Below, one piece after another: positions 6,820 through 15,829 of a stretch of DNA of 26,773 bases; the first letter of the stretch is position 1; each line of letters starts with the position of its first letter. The DNA is taken from assembly GCA_964462635.1 (NCBI GenBank), contig CAYWYJ010000042.1, positions 1 through 26,773 on the forward strand, in the 5' to 3' direction. The stretch comes from JBFMAI01 sp964462635. GTDB lineage: Bacteria; Planctomycetota; Phycisphaerae; UBA1845; Fen-1342. The notes beneath the pieces are model-generated. The model saw nothing but the letters and a program-made list of their open reading frames with translations, ran no database searches and was not told the origin of the DNA. Position numbers and translations under genes: made by a program.

Positions 6820-8040
6820 ATGGCCCACCGAATCGTGAGCTCTGCCGGAATCACGATCCCCTGCCTGCTCGCCCTCCTCGCATGGACCGGTTGTGACCGT
6901 GGGACCACCCCCCCACCGACCACGGCGACCACGACCCAGCCCGGCGGCACACCCGCCGCTGACTCTTCGGTTGGCGGGGCCGAGCCGATCCTTATCGGTC
7001 ACTTCGCCTCGATGACCGGTCAGGAAGCCACCTGGGGCGTGTCCACCGACACGGGCGTCCGCATGGCGGTCGAGGACGAGAACGCGCGCGGCGGTGTGAA
7101 CGGTCGGCCGCTCAAGGTCATCACCTACGACAACCAGGCCCGCGCCCAGGAATCGGCCACCGCCGTCACGCGGCTGATTACGCAGGATCGCGTCGTCGCG
7201 GTGCTCGGCGAGGTCGCGTCGTCGCGGTCGATTGCCGGCGGGCAGGTGGCGCAGCGTTTCGGCGTCCCGCTGATTTCGCCGTCGTCGACGAACCCGCGCG
7301 TGACGGAAATCGGCGACATGGTCTTCCGCGTGTGCTTCATCGACCCGTTTCAGGGGTATGCGTGCGCGAAGTTCGCGCGCGGCGAGCCGATTAAGGCGGA
7401 GCGTGTGGCCACGCTCTACAACCGCGCCCAGGTGTACTCGACGGGGCTCGCCGAGTTCTTCAAGAAGACGTTTACCGAGCTGGGCGGGACCGTGGTGACG
7501 GAGCAGGCGTACGGCGACGGGGACACCGATTACAGCGCGCAATTGACCAACATCCGCGACGCCCGGCCCGACGCCATCTTCATCCCCGGCTATTACACCG
7601 AGGTTGTCAACATCGCCGTGCAGGCCCGCCGGCTGGGCATCACCGTGCCGTTGCTCGGCGGCGACGGCTGGGATGCGGAGGACCTAAAGAACGCGGGCAG
7701 CGCCCTCGACGGCTGCTTCTTCTGCAACCACTATTCACACGAGGAGCAGCGGCCGGAGGTGCAGGATTTCGTGCAGCGTTATCAGGCGAAGTTCGGCCGC
7801 ATTCCGGACGGCATGTCCGCGACCGGCTACGACGCGGCCCGCATTCTGATCGCGGCGATGCGCCGGGCGCCGTCGCTGAGCGGCAAGGACCTGGCGGCGG
7901 CGATCGCGCGGACGCGCGACTACCACGGCGTGACCGGCATCATCTCGATGGACGAGCAGCGCAACGCCCGCAAGCCGGCGGTCATTCTCCGCGTCCAGGG
8001 CGGCCGACCGTCGTACTTCGCGTCGGTCAATCCGGATTGA
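6820..8040 (+). CDS. ABC transporter substrate-binding lipoprotein (branched-chain amino acid type)
   Basis: A 406-residue periplasmic-binding protein of the LivJ/type I family, which captures a small solute outside the inner membrane. The signal peptide ends in LAWTGC with a lipid-accepting Cys at 25; Trp at -3 is unusual for a lipobox. A Thr/Pro-rich linker follows to about residue 55. The binding fold then starts with PILIGHFASMTGQEATWG, and has GGVNGRPLKVITYDNQ, VVAVLGEVASSRS and VPLISPSSTNP, all typical of leucine/amide-binding proteins. GGAGGT lies 6 bases before the ATG at 6820. No permease or ATPase gene (livHMGF) is next to it, so this is an orphan receptor whose ligand cannot be told from sequence. 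Confidence 0.88.
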   Translation: MAHRIVSSAGITIPCLLALLAWTGCDRGTTPPPTTATTTQPGGTPAADSSVGGAEPILIGHFASMTGQEATWGVSTDTGVRMAVEDENARGGVNGRPLKVITYDNQARAQESATAVTRLITQDRVVAVLGEVASSRSIAGGQVAQRFGVPLISPSSTNPRVTEIGDMVFRVCFIDPFQGYACAKFARGEPIKAERVATLYNRAQVYSTGLAEFFKKTFTELGGTVVTEQAYGDGDTDYSAQLTNIRDARPDAIFIPGYYTEVVNIAVQARRLGITVPLLGGDGWDAEDLKNAGSALDGCFFCNHYSHEEQRPEVQDFVQRYQAKFGRIPDGMSATGYDAARILIAAMRRAPSLSGKDLAAAIARTRDYHGVTGIISMDEQRNARKPAVILRVQGGRPSYFASVNPD

Positions 8041-8060
8041 GGCGGCGTGTCGCTGGTTTG

Positions 8061-8093
8061 ACCCGCGAAATAACCCCGAATGCCGGGGCGGGT
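8061..8093 (+). terminator. Nested hairpin after the binding-protein gene
   Basis: Twenty bases after the stop, CCCCG-AATGC-CGGGG forms an inner stem and ACCCG/CGGGT an outer one. There is no run of T after it, so it is at best a weak terminator or an mRNA 3' stabiliser. Confidence 0.22.
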
Positions 8094-8212
8094 TACGTCC
8101 GAATCGGCGTGCCGCGCGCCGTGGAAGGAGCCGGGTCTTGCCAAGCGACCCCCAACCTGCATTAATTAGGTGTTTGTCGCCTGGAGCCCCCGTCCGGGGG
8201 AAGTGAGTCAAG

Positions 8213-9373
8213 ATGAGTCGCACCCAGTTGGGAGAGCGGGCGTCCGCCAAGCCCGGTCGGCGCTGGCTCCGACCGGCGGTCTGCGCCGGGTTGATTGCCG
8301 TCGGGATCGTGGGGGTCGTGCTGGTGGCCCGGATGCCGCCGGCCTCCACGCCCCTGCCGCCGAGCGAAGTGACCCCCGTCAACGTCAAGGTGTGGCGGGT
8401 CGCCCCATTGCCGGAGCTGCCGGACACGTTCGAGTTGACGGCGGTCGTGGAGCCCGAGCAGATCGTGAAGGTGTCCGCGGAAGTGGCGGGGCGAATTGAG
8501 CGGCGTGCCGAGCGGGTCGGGGCGCTGACGTGGCGCGGGCGGGACTATCCGCAAGGCGTGGTCCTGGCCGAGGGCGAGCCGATCGCCCTGGGCGAGCCGA
8601 TCCTGTACCTTAACAAGGACCTGCTCCAGGCCCGCCGCGACCGGGTCGCGGCGCAATTCGAATACGACGAGCGCGAGTTCCGGCGGATTCAGGACCTCTT
8701 CGAGCGCGGCAGCACGTCGAAGACGGAGTTGGACGACGCGCGGACGCGGCGGGACGTGAGCAAGGCGGCCCTGGACGAGGTGGTCCGCGAACTTGAGCGG
8801 ACCAGCGTTACGGCGCCGGTCAGCGGGATCCTCAATCGGCTGCCGATGGAGGTGGGCGAGTATGCCGGCCCGGGCGACGTCGTGGCCGAGATCGTCGTGA
8901 TGGACCGGGTGAAAGTCGTCGTCGATATCCCCGAGCGCGACGTGCATTTCCTCCGAGTGGGTGACGCGGTGTCGATCGTGGCCGTCGCCCCAGAGGAGCG
9001 CCAGGTGATCGGCCGGATCACCTACATCAACGCCGTGGCCGACCCCGGCACGCGGACGACGCGGATCGAAGTGCTCGTGGACAACTACGGCCACCTGCTG
9101 CGCAGCGGGCAGATCGTGCGGGCGCGGCTGACGCGGCGGGTGTTGCGGGACGTGATCATGGTTCCGCTCGGCAGCGTCATTCCCCTGGAGCGCGGCCGGG
9201 CGGTGTACGTGGTGCGGGACGGGCAGGCCGAGCGGCGCGACGTGGAGCTGGGGGTCATCAAAGGCCGCGACGTGCAGGTGCTGAGCGGGTTGGCCCCGGG
9301 CGACCAACTGATCGTCGAGGGCCACCGCTACGTCGGCCCGGGGCAGCCGGTGAAGGTGGTCGAGGAGCAGTAA
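8213..9373 (+). CDS. RND efflux periplasmic adaptor (membrane fusion protein)
   Basis: A 386-residue HlyD/AcrA-family adaptor that would link the inner-membrane pump encoded next to an outer-membrane channel. One membrane anchor spans roughly residues 22-41, with no lipobox Cys. The first lipoyl half follows (VEPEQIVKVSAEVAGRIE), then a coiled-coil hairpin (about residues 140-195, LLQARRDRVAAQFEYDE to ALDEVVRELE), the second lipoyl half (TSVTAPVSGILNRL), a beta-barrel and a membrane-proximal domain. A purine-rich GGGGGAAGTG precedes the ATG at 8213. Only nine bases separate it from the pump gene. No TolC-type channel or local regulator is in the window. The substrate is unknown. Confidence 0.9.
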   Translation: MSRTQLGERASAKPGRRWLRPAVCAGLIAVGIVGVVLVARMPPASTPLPPSEVTPVNVKVWRVAPLPELPDTFELTAVVEPEQIVKVSAEVAGRIERRAERVGALTWRGRDYPQGVVLAEGEPIALGEPILYLNKDLLQARRDRVAAQFEYDEREFRRIQDLFERGSTSKTELDDARTRRDVSKAALDEVVRELERTSVTAPVSGILNRLPMEVGEYAGPGDVVAEIVVMDRVKVVVDIPERDVHFLRVGDAVSIVAVAPEERQVIGRITYINAVADPGTRTTRIEVLVDNYGHLLRSGQIVRARLTRRVLRDVIMVPLGSVIPLERGRAVYVVRDGQAERRDVELGVIKGRDVQVLSGLAPGDQLIVEGHRYVGPGQPVKVVEEQ

Positions 9374-9382
9374 GGGCCGGTC

Positions 9383-12300
9383 GTGATCCTTTCCAACGCC
9401 GCCATCCGCAATCGCACCACGGTGGGCGTCCTCGCCCTGCTCATCATCGTGGCGGGGGCTTACAGCTACGTCACGCTGCCGCGGGAGGCGGCCCCGGACA
9501 TCTCGATCCCCTTCGTCCTCGTGACCACGACCTATGAGGGCGTGTCGCCACAGGACATCGAGTCGTCGGTCACCATCAAGATCGAGAAGGAGCTCGCCGG
9601 GCTGAAGGGCGTGAAGGAGGTCACGTCCGCCAGCCAGGAAGGCATGTCGATCATCACGATCGAGTTCCTGCCCGACGTGAAGGTCGATGACGCGATGCAG
9701 TACGTCCGCGACAAGGTGGACCGGGCGAAGAAGGAGTTGCCCAAGGAAGCCGAAGAACCCACCCTCACCGAAATCAGCTTCGCCGACTTCCCCATTCTCA
9801 TGGTCAGCATCTCCGGCGAGCTGTCGCCGGTGTTGCTGAAGCTGATGGCCGACGATCTGGAGGAGATCATCGAGGCCATTCCGGGGGTGCTCAACTGCGA
9901 CGTGCTCGGTGGACTGGAGCGCGAAATCCGCCTGGAGATCGACCAGGACAAGGTCGCCGCCTACGGCCTGACGATCCCGGAAATCCTGAGCCTGATCCCG
10001 GCGGAAAATGTGAACATCTCGGCCGGCGGGCTGGAGACGCCGGGGACGAAGTTCAACGTCCGCGTGCCGGCGGAGTTCATCGAGCCGGACGAGGTGGACG
10101 GGCTGGTCATCGCGGTGCGGAACGGGCGGCCGATCTACTTCACCGACGTGGCCGAGGTGCGCGACACGTTCAAGGACCGCACCACCTACTCGCGGTTGGG
10201 GACGCCCCGGCCCGACGGCGGCCTCGATTTCAAGGAATCGATCACCCTGACCGTCCAGAAGCGGGCCGGCGAGAACATCCTGTTCATCGCCGAGGCGGTC
10301 AAGTACGTCTTGCAGGAGTTCCGCAAACGGGCCCCCGCCGGCGTGCAGTTCGACGTGACGCTCGACCAGTCCAAAGACATCCGGATGATGGTCGCCGACC
10401 TGGAGAACAACCTGGCCTCCGGGATGATCCTGGTCGTGGCCGTGATGATGCTGTTCATGGGGCTGCGCACCAGCCTGATCGTCGCCGCCATCATCCCGAT
10501 GAGCATGTTCCTGAGCTTCGTCGTCCTCCAGGCCCTTGGTTACACGCTGAACATGATCGTCCTGTTCAGCCTGATCATGGCCCTGGGGATGCTCGTCGAC
10601 AACGCCATCGTCATCGTCGAGAACATCTACCGTCACTACACACATTCCGGCCGGCGGGTCGCCGCCGCCATGAGCGGGACGGCCGAGGTGGCCTGGCCGG
10701 TCATCACCTCGACGGCGACGACGGTGGCGGCGTTCTTCCCGATGATGTTCTGGCCGGGCATCATGGGCGAGTTCATGAAGTACCTGCCCATCACGCTGAT
10801 CATCACGCTGACCTGCTCGCTGTTCGTCGCCCTGGTCATCAACCCCGTGCTCAGCGCGATGGCGGTCGGGCGCGCCGCCGCCGACCACCGCGAAAGCCGG
10901 TTCATCCGCGGGTACGCCCGCGTGCTGGAGGTCGTGCTGGCCCACCGTTTCACGACGCTGACGCTGACGGTGCTGCTGCTCATCGGGTTGGCCACGCTCT
11001 ACGGCAAGCTCGGGCACGGCGTGGAACTGTTCCCGAACTTCGACCCACGGCGGGCGATGATCAACATCCGTTGTCCGCAGGGCACGAACATCCGCGCTAC
11101 CGATCAGCTCGCCCGCCTCATCGAGCAACGGCTGGCCCCCTACGCCGCCGACCTCGACCGCGTCATCACTAACGTGGGCACCGGCGGCGCGGGGGACCCG
11201 CTGGGCAGCTCGGGCGGCGAGCACCTGGCCACCATCACGCTGACGTTCCACGATTACGAGGTGCGCCAGCGGCCGTCGGCCGACGTCATCGCGGCCCTGC
11301 GGCACGCCATCGCCGACCTGGCCGGGGCGGAGATCAAAGTCGAGAAGGAGGAGGAGGGGCCGCCGACGGGCAGCGCGGTCACGGTCCGCTTCATCGGCGA
11401 GGACTTCGCGGAGCTGGAGCGGCTGAGCGAGGCCGCCCGCCACCGCATCGCCAACGTGCCCGGCCTGGTCAACCTCCGCAGCGACCACGAGGCCACGCGG
11501 CCGGAGCTGGCCTTCCACGTGGACCGTCGGCGAGCGATGCTCCTCGGCGTCAACACCGCGATCGTCGGCAACTTCCTGAAAACCGCGGTTTTCGGGTCGG
11601 AGGTCGGCAAGTACCGCCAATTCAACGACGAGTACGACATCACCGTCCGGCTGCCCGAGTCGCAGCGCGAGAACATCGACGACATCTTCCGGCTGCGTGT
11701 GCCCAACGCCGCCGGCCAGGCCGTCCCGCTCAGCTCGCTGGGCGATTTCTCGTACACCGGCGGCTACGGCACCATCCGGCGGATCAACCAGAAGCGCGTC
11801 GTGACGCTCAGCGGCGACGCGGAGGGGCGACTGGACACGGAGGTGCTGGCGGACGTCAAGCAGCGGCTGGCGGAGTTCGACGTGCCGCCGGGGTACGAGA
11901 TTCGTTACGCCGGCAAGGACGAGGAGCAGCAGAAGGCGCAGGCGTTTCTCAGCAAGGCGTTCGTCATCGCCGTTTTCATGATCGCCCTGATCCTCGTCGC
12001 CCAGTTCAACACGCTCAGCGTCCCGTTCATCATCATGACGACGGTGATCCTGTCGCTGATCGGCGTATTCGCCGGTCTCATCATCTGCGCCATGCCGTTC
12101 GGGATCATCATGACCGGCGTCGGGGTCATCAGCCTGGCGGGCGTCGTCGTCAACAACGCGATCGTGCTGCTGGATTACACGCGGCAACTCCAGCAGCGGG
12201 GGCTCGACCTCATCGACGCGGCGATCCAGGCCGGCGCGACACGGCTGCGCCCCGTGCTGCTGACGGCGATCACGACGATTCTCGGGCTGATCCCGATGGC

Positions 12301-12544
12301 CATCGGGATGAGCTACGATTTCCACACGTTTCAGTGGGCGACCCGCAGCGAATCCAGCCAGTGGTGGGCCAGCATGGCCATCGCGGTCATCTTCGGGCTG
12401 GGTTTTGCCACGCTGCTCACGTTGATCGTCGTGCCGACGCTGTACGTGACGCTCATGCGCCTCACGGCCCGCCTCGGTCTGCACAGCGGCCCGGCCGAAG
12501 CGGACGCGGCGGCGGAACCGGCAGCACCGCTTCCAGCGAGCTGA
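9383..12544 (+). CDS. RND efflux pump, inner-membrane permease (AcrB/MdtB superfamily)
   Basis: A full-length 1053-residue resistance-nodulation-division transporter, which uses the proton gradient to expel compounds with its adaptor. The first transmembrane helix is near residues 12-30, followed by a large periplasmic porter domain, a helix bundle (about 340-560), a second porter domain and a second bundle (from about 860). The family's TM4 proton-relay motif reads LGMLVDNAIVIVEN, so the Asp pair of AcrB is D406-N407 here. The second-half motif GVVVNNAIVLLDY is ordinary. Only nine bases follow the adaptor stop, and the likely start is GTG at 9383. The ribosome-binding site is weak, which suggests coupling to the adaptor. 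The hydrophobic-amphiphilic (drug/lipid) class fits better than the metal-efflux class. Confidence 0.93.
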   Translation: MILSNAAIRNRTTVGVLALLIIVAGAYSYVTLPREAAPDISIPFVLVTTTYEGVSPQDIESSVTIKIEKELAGLKGVKEVTSASQEGMSIITIEFLPDVKVDDAMQYVRDKVDRAKKELPKEAEEPTLTEISFADFPILMVSISGELSPVLLKLMADDLEEIIEAIPGVLNCDVLGGLEREIRLEIDQDKVAAYGLTIPEILSLIPAENVNISAGGLETPGTKFNVRVPAEFIEPDEVDGLVIAVRNGRPIYFTDVAEVRDTFKDRTTYSRLGTPRPDGGLDFKESITLTVQKRAGENILFIAEAVKYVLQEFRKRAPAGVQFDVTLDQSKDIRMMVADLENNLASGMILVVAVMMLFMGLRTSLIVAAIIPMSMFLSFVVLQALGYTLNMIVLFSLIMALGMLVDNAIVIVENIYRHYTHSGRRVAAAMSGTAEVAWPVITSTATTVAAFFPMMFWPGIMGEFMKYLPITLIITLTCSLFVALVINPVLSAMAVGRAAADHRESRFIRGYARVLEVVLAHRFTTLTLTVLLLIGLATLYGKLGHGVELFPNFDPRRAMINIRCPQGTNIRATDQLARLIEQRLAPYAADLDRVITNVGTGGAGDPLGSSGGEHLATITLTFHDYEVRQRPSADVIAALRHAIADLAGAEIKVEKEEEGPPTGSAVTVRFIGEDFAELERLSEAARHRIANVPGLVNLRSDHEATRPELAFHVDRRRAMLLGVNTAIVGNFLKTAVFGSEVGKYRQFNDEYDITVRLPESQRENIDDIFRLRVPNAAGQAVPLSSLGDFSYTGGYGTIRRINQKRVVTLSGDAEGRLDTEVLADVKQRLAEFDVPPGYEIRYAGKDEEQQKAQAFLSKAFVIAVFMIALILVAQFNTLSVPFIIMTTVILSLIGVFAGLIICAMPFGIIMTGVGVISLAGVVVNNAIVLLDYTRQLQQRGLDLIDAAIQAGATRLRPVLLTAITTILGLIPMAIGMSYDFHTFQWATRSESSQWWASMAIAVIFGLGFATLLTLIVVPTLYVTLMRLTARLGLHSGPAEADAAAEPAAPLPAS

Positions 12545-12635
12545 GTCACCGTCCACCAACGTGCGGGGCGGGCCGGCCAGCTTCTCGCCGAGCGCGTCCA
12601 CGACTCCGGTGGCCGGGGGGTTGTGTGGGGTCGCT

Positions 12636-13036
12636 TCAAGCGTCTTCGGCAAGGAGGCGCTGCATCTCGGTCACAAACCCCTCCGCCTACCCGACCATCT
12701 CCGCCACCTGCACCGGATCAAGCGCGACGAGTTCCGCGTAGTCGGCTTGCCCGCGCCGGCCGTACGCAAGGTCATAGAATCGGCCCACGCCGCATCCAGG
12801 CGGCCGGTCTTCACCAGTTCGCGGTGTACGGCGGCCCGCAGGGCGCTATGCCGCACGTATGTCCGACCGCGCCTCAGCAGAACGGCGCTCGCGCTGTAAA
12901 AGCACGCGTAGTAGACCCGGTTGACCGCGAAGTGCCGGCGGCCGGCCGCCAACTCGGCTTGGGCCGAGGCGAGGGCCTCCCGCGCCTGCCCCATCCAGTA
13001 GCGAACGACTTCGGTGCGGGCCTGTTCTTCCGTCAT
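12636..13036 (-). pseudogene. Broken HEPN-domain toxin (HepT-like), frameshift plus nonsense
   Basis: The first 84 codons from ATG 13036 encode a HEPN domain (FAVNRVYYACFYSASAVLL), including R58-x4-H63, which fits the HEPN RNase pattern Rx4-6H. After W84 the frame changes. The adjoining frame continues the family sequence RFYDLAYGRRGQADYAELVA, then LDPVQVAEMVG, a TAG at 12687-12689, and AEGFVTEMQRLLAEDA to TGA at 12636. Adding one base in the C run at 12784-12786 restores W-G-R-F-Y-D-L and a 133-residue length typical of the family. As it stands, the original frame would give a 121-residue product with a garbled tail, ending at 12671. The start overlaps the upstream nucleotidyltransferase stop as ATGA. 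Two independent lesions argue for decay rather than one sequencing error. Confidence 0.75.
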
Positions 13037-13377
13037 GCGGCCACCCCGTCGCGCTCCACCTCCCCACGGATCGCCAGAACACGGTACACGCCCTGGGACC
13101 ACTCGGCCGCCGGCACGATGAGGGGACTGATTACCACGTCGTGGGCCATCTCGACGTCGAAGAGGGCGCCGATCAACGCCTCTTCCTCGCGCCAGTCCAG
13201 CCTCCGCGACGTAAGCACCAGCAGGTCGATGTCGGACTCCGCGTCCCCCGCGCCCCGCGCCTTCGAGCCGAACAGCACCACCTGCTCGACGGGAAACAAC
13301 GCGCGCAGCAGCCGCGCGGCGTCCCCGATGGCCCGTCGGTCTTTGTCGGCCAACGCGATCTCGTTCAGGCTTCTCAT
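13033..13377 (-). CDS. Minimal nucleotidyltransferase (MntA-like antitoxin)
   Basis: A 114-residue MNT-family protein of the polymerase-beta nucleotidyltransferase fold. The signature GSKARGAGDAESDID gives the G37-S38 loop and metal-binding D49 and D51, with D80 (AHDVVI) as the likely third Asp, so the active site looks complete. In studied MntA-HepT pairs this protein AMPylates and silences the HEPN ribonuclease. Here its partner, directly downstream with ATGA overlap, is broken, so it may be a leftover antitoxin. The ATG at 13377 is chosen because the family N-terminus starts close before it; the frame is open to 13446, but upstream residues look non-coding. Confidence 0.82.
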   Translation of the reverse strand: MRSLNEIALADKDRRAIGDAARLLRALFPVEQVVLFGSKARGAGDAESDIDLLVLTSRRLDWREEEALIGALFDVEMAHDVVISPLIVPAAEWSQGVYRVLAIRGEVERDGVAA

Positions 13378-13575
13378 CGCGCCACAGTATAGTCCGCGCG
13401 TGCCGGGGCCGCGACCGGAGCGGCGCAGGCCCGGGACCGCGAGCAAGTGGGAACCCCTCGTCAGAAGACCGCGCGCCGCCGCCCCGCGCGCCTTGTCCTC
13501 GCTCCCCGGGTCCTCCTTCTACCCAACCGTCGCACGAGCGCCGGCGCGATTCCAACGGCGGACGGCCAGCCCTTG

Positions 13576-14670
13576 TTACCGCTCGTTCACCACCTGACGA
13601 TATGCCGCGAGGGTCTGTTCCGCCGCGCGGTCCCAGGTGTACTCGCGGGCGATGCGCTCCGCCAGGCCCGCGGCCGGACCGCGTTCCCGGGCCTGCTCCA
13701 CCGCCGCCCGAATCGTCGCCGGATCGTCCGGCTCAGCGTAGACGGCCTCGTCGCCGAAGTACTCCCGCGTGCAACCGCCCGGCGTGACCACGATCGCGCA
13801 GCCCGACAGCGCGGCCTCCAGGCTGGCCAGGCCGGGCGTCTCATACCAGCTCACGTTCACGTGTACCGCCGCCGCGTGATACAGCCGCCGCAGCTCGGCC
13901 GCCGGTTGCGGACCGACGAAGCGCACGGTCGCGTCCGCCGCCCGGCGACAACGCCGACCGTACGCGCGGCTGTAGCGTCCGATCGGCCCGACGAGCGTCA
14001 GCGGGAACCCGGTGCCGCGCAGGGCCTCGATGAGTGCCAACTGGTTCTTCCGCGGCTCAATCCGCCCGACGCACAGCACGCCGGCCCGCGGCGGCGCTCC
14101 GGCCGGCGGCGGCCCGAACACGGCCGAGTCGGCGGCGTTAGGCACGACGACGACGGGACGCGCGATGCCGAAGCGCGCTTCGATCTGCGCTTGCTCGGCC
14201 CGGCTGTTCGGCAGCAGGACGGCCGTCGAACCCAGCAATTCCGCGACGCCGCGATCAAAGCTGAACAGCAGAGGCGGTACCCTCGGCCGGCGCCGCTCCC
14301 AAACATGAAGCAGGCAGCGCTGGAACAAACGAAGATTCTGATAGGCCCCGCTGCCGACCCGCCGGGCCAACCATCCTTGCACGCCGCGTCGCCCGGTCCG
14401 GTCGAACTCGTCACCGGGCCAGTAGATGGTGCTCAACACGACCGGTCGTCCGGCGGCCCGCGCTCGCCGGGCGTGCTCGATGTTCTCCCACAACCGGTCC
14501 AGGTGGAACAGGTGGACCAGGTCATGGCCCCGCAGATCGCGGTCGCTGTCGGCGCTCAACTCCACCGTGATGCCGAGCCGGCGCAGCGCCGCGGCGGTCT
14601 GCTGAATCTGGACCGTGTCACCGCCGGGATGCCGGACGAGGTTGCGGCGGACGAGCCACAAGACCCGCAT
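13576..14670 (-). CDS. Glycosyltransferase, GT4 family
   Basis: A 364-residue GT-B-fold glycosyltransferase. The N-terminal acceptor half starts MRVLWLVRRN with a gap-and-glycine loop (RHPGGDTVQ). The C-terminal nucleotide-sugar half has VLCVGRIEPRKNQ, the usual start of a Glycos_transf_1 domain, and the E-x7-E motif in YETPGLASLEAALSG. Members transfer sugars onto polysaccharide, lipid or small-molecule acceptors; the donor and acceptor cannot be told. It starts 7 bases after the wecB stop and is the last gene of the decarboxylase-wecB-glycosyltransferase unit, so UDP-ManNAc or UDP-GlcNAc from the WecB step is a plausible but unproven donor. The 200 bases downstream (13378-13575) hold nothing recognisable. 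Confidence 0.88.
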   Translation of the reverse strand: MRVLWLVRRNLVRHPGGDTVQIQQTAAALRRLGITVELSADSDRDLRGHDLVHLFHLDRLWENIEHARRARAAGRPVVLSTIYWPGDEFDRTGRRGVQGWLARRVGSGAYQNLRLFQRCLLHVWERRRPRVPPLLFSFDRGVAELLGSTAVLLPNSRAEQAQIEARFGIARPVVVVPNAADSAVFGPPPAGAPPRAGVLCVGRIEPRKNQLALIEALRGTGFPLTLVGPIGRYSRAYGRRCRRAADATVRFVGPQPAAELRRLYHAAAVHVNVSWYETPGLASLEAALSGCAIVVTPGGCTREYFGDEAVYAEPDDPATIRAAVEQARERGPAAGLAERIAREYTWDRAAEQTLAAYRQVVNER

Positions 14671-14677
14671 GAGCGGT

Positions 14678-15829
14678 CTACTCCGCGGACGCGATCGGCG
14701 GCTGGAAGGGCGGCGTGGCCATCTGCCCGGTGAGCACGACCTCGGCAATCCGCCGGGAAGCGTGACCGTCGCCATAAACATCGACGACCCGCGACATGGC
14801 GCGATAAGCGTCGGCGTCGGTCAGCAGCCGCGCGGTCTCCTCCACGATTCGCTCCCGATCGGTGCCGACCACGCGGACCACGCCCGCCGCCGCGGCCTCC
14901 GGCCGCTCGGTCTTGTCACGCAGGACGAGGACCGGCTTGCCGAGGGCCGGGGCCTCCTCCTGAATGCCGCCGGAGTCGGTCAGCACCAGGTGCGCGCGGG
15001 CAAGCAGACCGACGAAGAGGGCGTAGTCCACCGGTTCGATGAGTTGCACCCGCGGACAGCCGTTGAGCACCTCGTGTACCGTCTTGTGGACGTGCGGATT
15101 GAGGTGGACCGGGTAGATGAGCCGCACGTCGCGGAACCGCTCGGCGATGTCGCGCAGCGCCGCGCACAGGTCACGAAACGGCTGCCCGAAGCTCTCCCGC
15201 CGGTGGGCCGTGACGAGAATCAACCGGGCCGACCCCGGGTCGAGTTCCGGCGGCAGACGCCGCTCCGCCACGCGTTTGTGCATCCACCGCAGGGCGTCCA
15301 CGACGGTATTGCCGGTGAGGAAGACCCGTTTGGCCGGCACCCCTTCGGCCAGCAGGTTGTCGCGGGCCCGCACGGTCGGGGCGAAGTGGTCGTCCGCGAG
15401 GACGCCCGCGACCCGCCGATTGACTTCCTCGGGAAACGGGGCGCGTTTATCGCGGGTCCGCAGGCCGGCTTCCACGTGCGCCACGCGCACGCCGTAGAGA
15501 AACCCCGCCAGCGCCCCCGCCAGCACTGACGTGGTGTCGCCCTGTACGACGATCGTGTCCGGCCGCAAGTCGGCCAACACGGGCCGCAGCGCGATCAGCA
15601 GCCGGCCGAGCAGCTCGGTGGGGTGCTGGTCGAAGCGCATGACCCCCAGCTCGATGTCCGGCCGCAGTTCGAAGGCCGCCAGCGTCTGCGCGAGCATCTC
15701 GCGGTGTTGCCCGGTGGAGCAGAGCACCAGCCGGGCCTCGTCGGGCCGCCGCCGCAGGTCGTGGATCACGGGCGCGAGCTTGATGACCTCCGGTCGCGTA
15801 CCGAAGACCGCCAGGACACGTTGGCTCAC
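14678..15829 (-). CDS. wecB: UDP-N-acetylglucosamine 2-epimerase (non-hydrolysing)
   Basis: Cytosolic enzyme interconverting UDP-GlcNAc and UDP-ManNAc, a precursor of surface polysaccharides. The 383-residue length matches the family. Visible signatures are FGTRPEVIKLAPVI, TGQHREML, VVQGDTTSVLAGALAGF, VAHVEAGLRT, PFPEEVNRR, TAHRRES and TDSGGIQEEAPALGKPVL, which together make the bacterial WecB/MnaA type clear. The start is a GTG at 15829 with AGGGAG about 7 bases upstream, and it overlaps the decarboxylase stop as GTGA. Hydrolysing epimerases of the NeuC type lack some of these motifs, so the non-hydrolysing type is preferred. Confidence 0.93.
   Translation of the reverse strand: MSQRVLAVFGTRPEVIKLAPVIHDLRRRPDEARLVLCSTGQHREMLAQTLAAFELRPDIELGVMRFDQHPTELLGRLLIALRPVLADLRPDTIVVQGDTTSVLAGALAGFLYGVRVAHVEAGLRTRDKRAPFPEEVNRRVAGVLADDHFAPTVRARDNLLAEGVPAKRVFLTGNTVVDALRWMHKRVAERRLPPELDPGSARLILVTAHRRESFGQPFRDLCAALRDIAERFRDVRLIYPVHLNPHVHKTVHEVLNGCPRVQLIEPVDYALFVGLLARAHLVLTDSGGIQEEAPALGKPVLVLRDKTERPEAAAAGVVRVVGTDRERIVEETARLLTDADAYRAMSRVVDVYGDGHASRRIAEVVLTGQMATPPFQPPIASAE

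Noticed and set aside
8162..12652. A 1496-codon open frame antisense to the RND adaptor and pump genes
   Set aside because: Its translation is dominated by D, R, H, E and Q with no domain, and it mirrors two well-conserved genes. Long antisense frames are expected opposite GC-rich genes.
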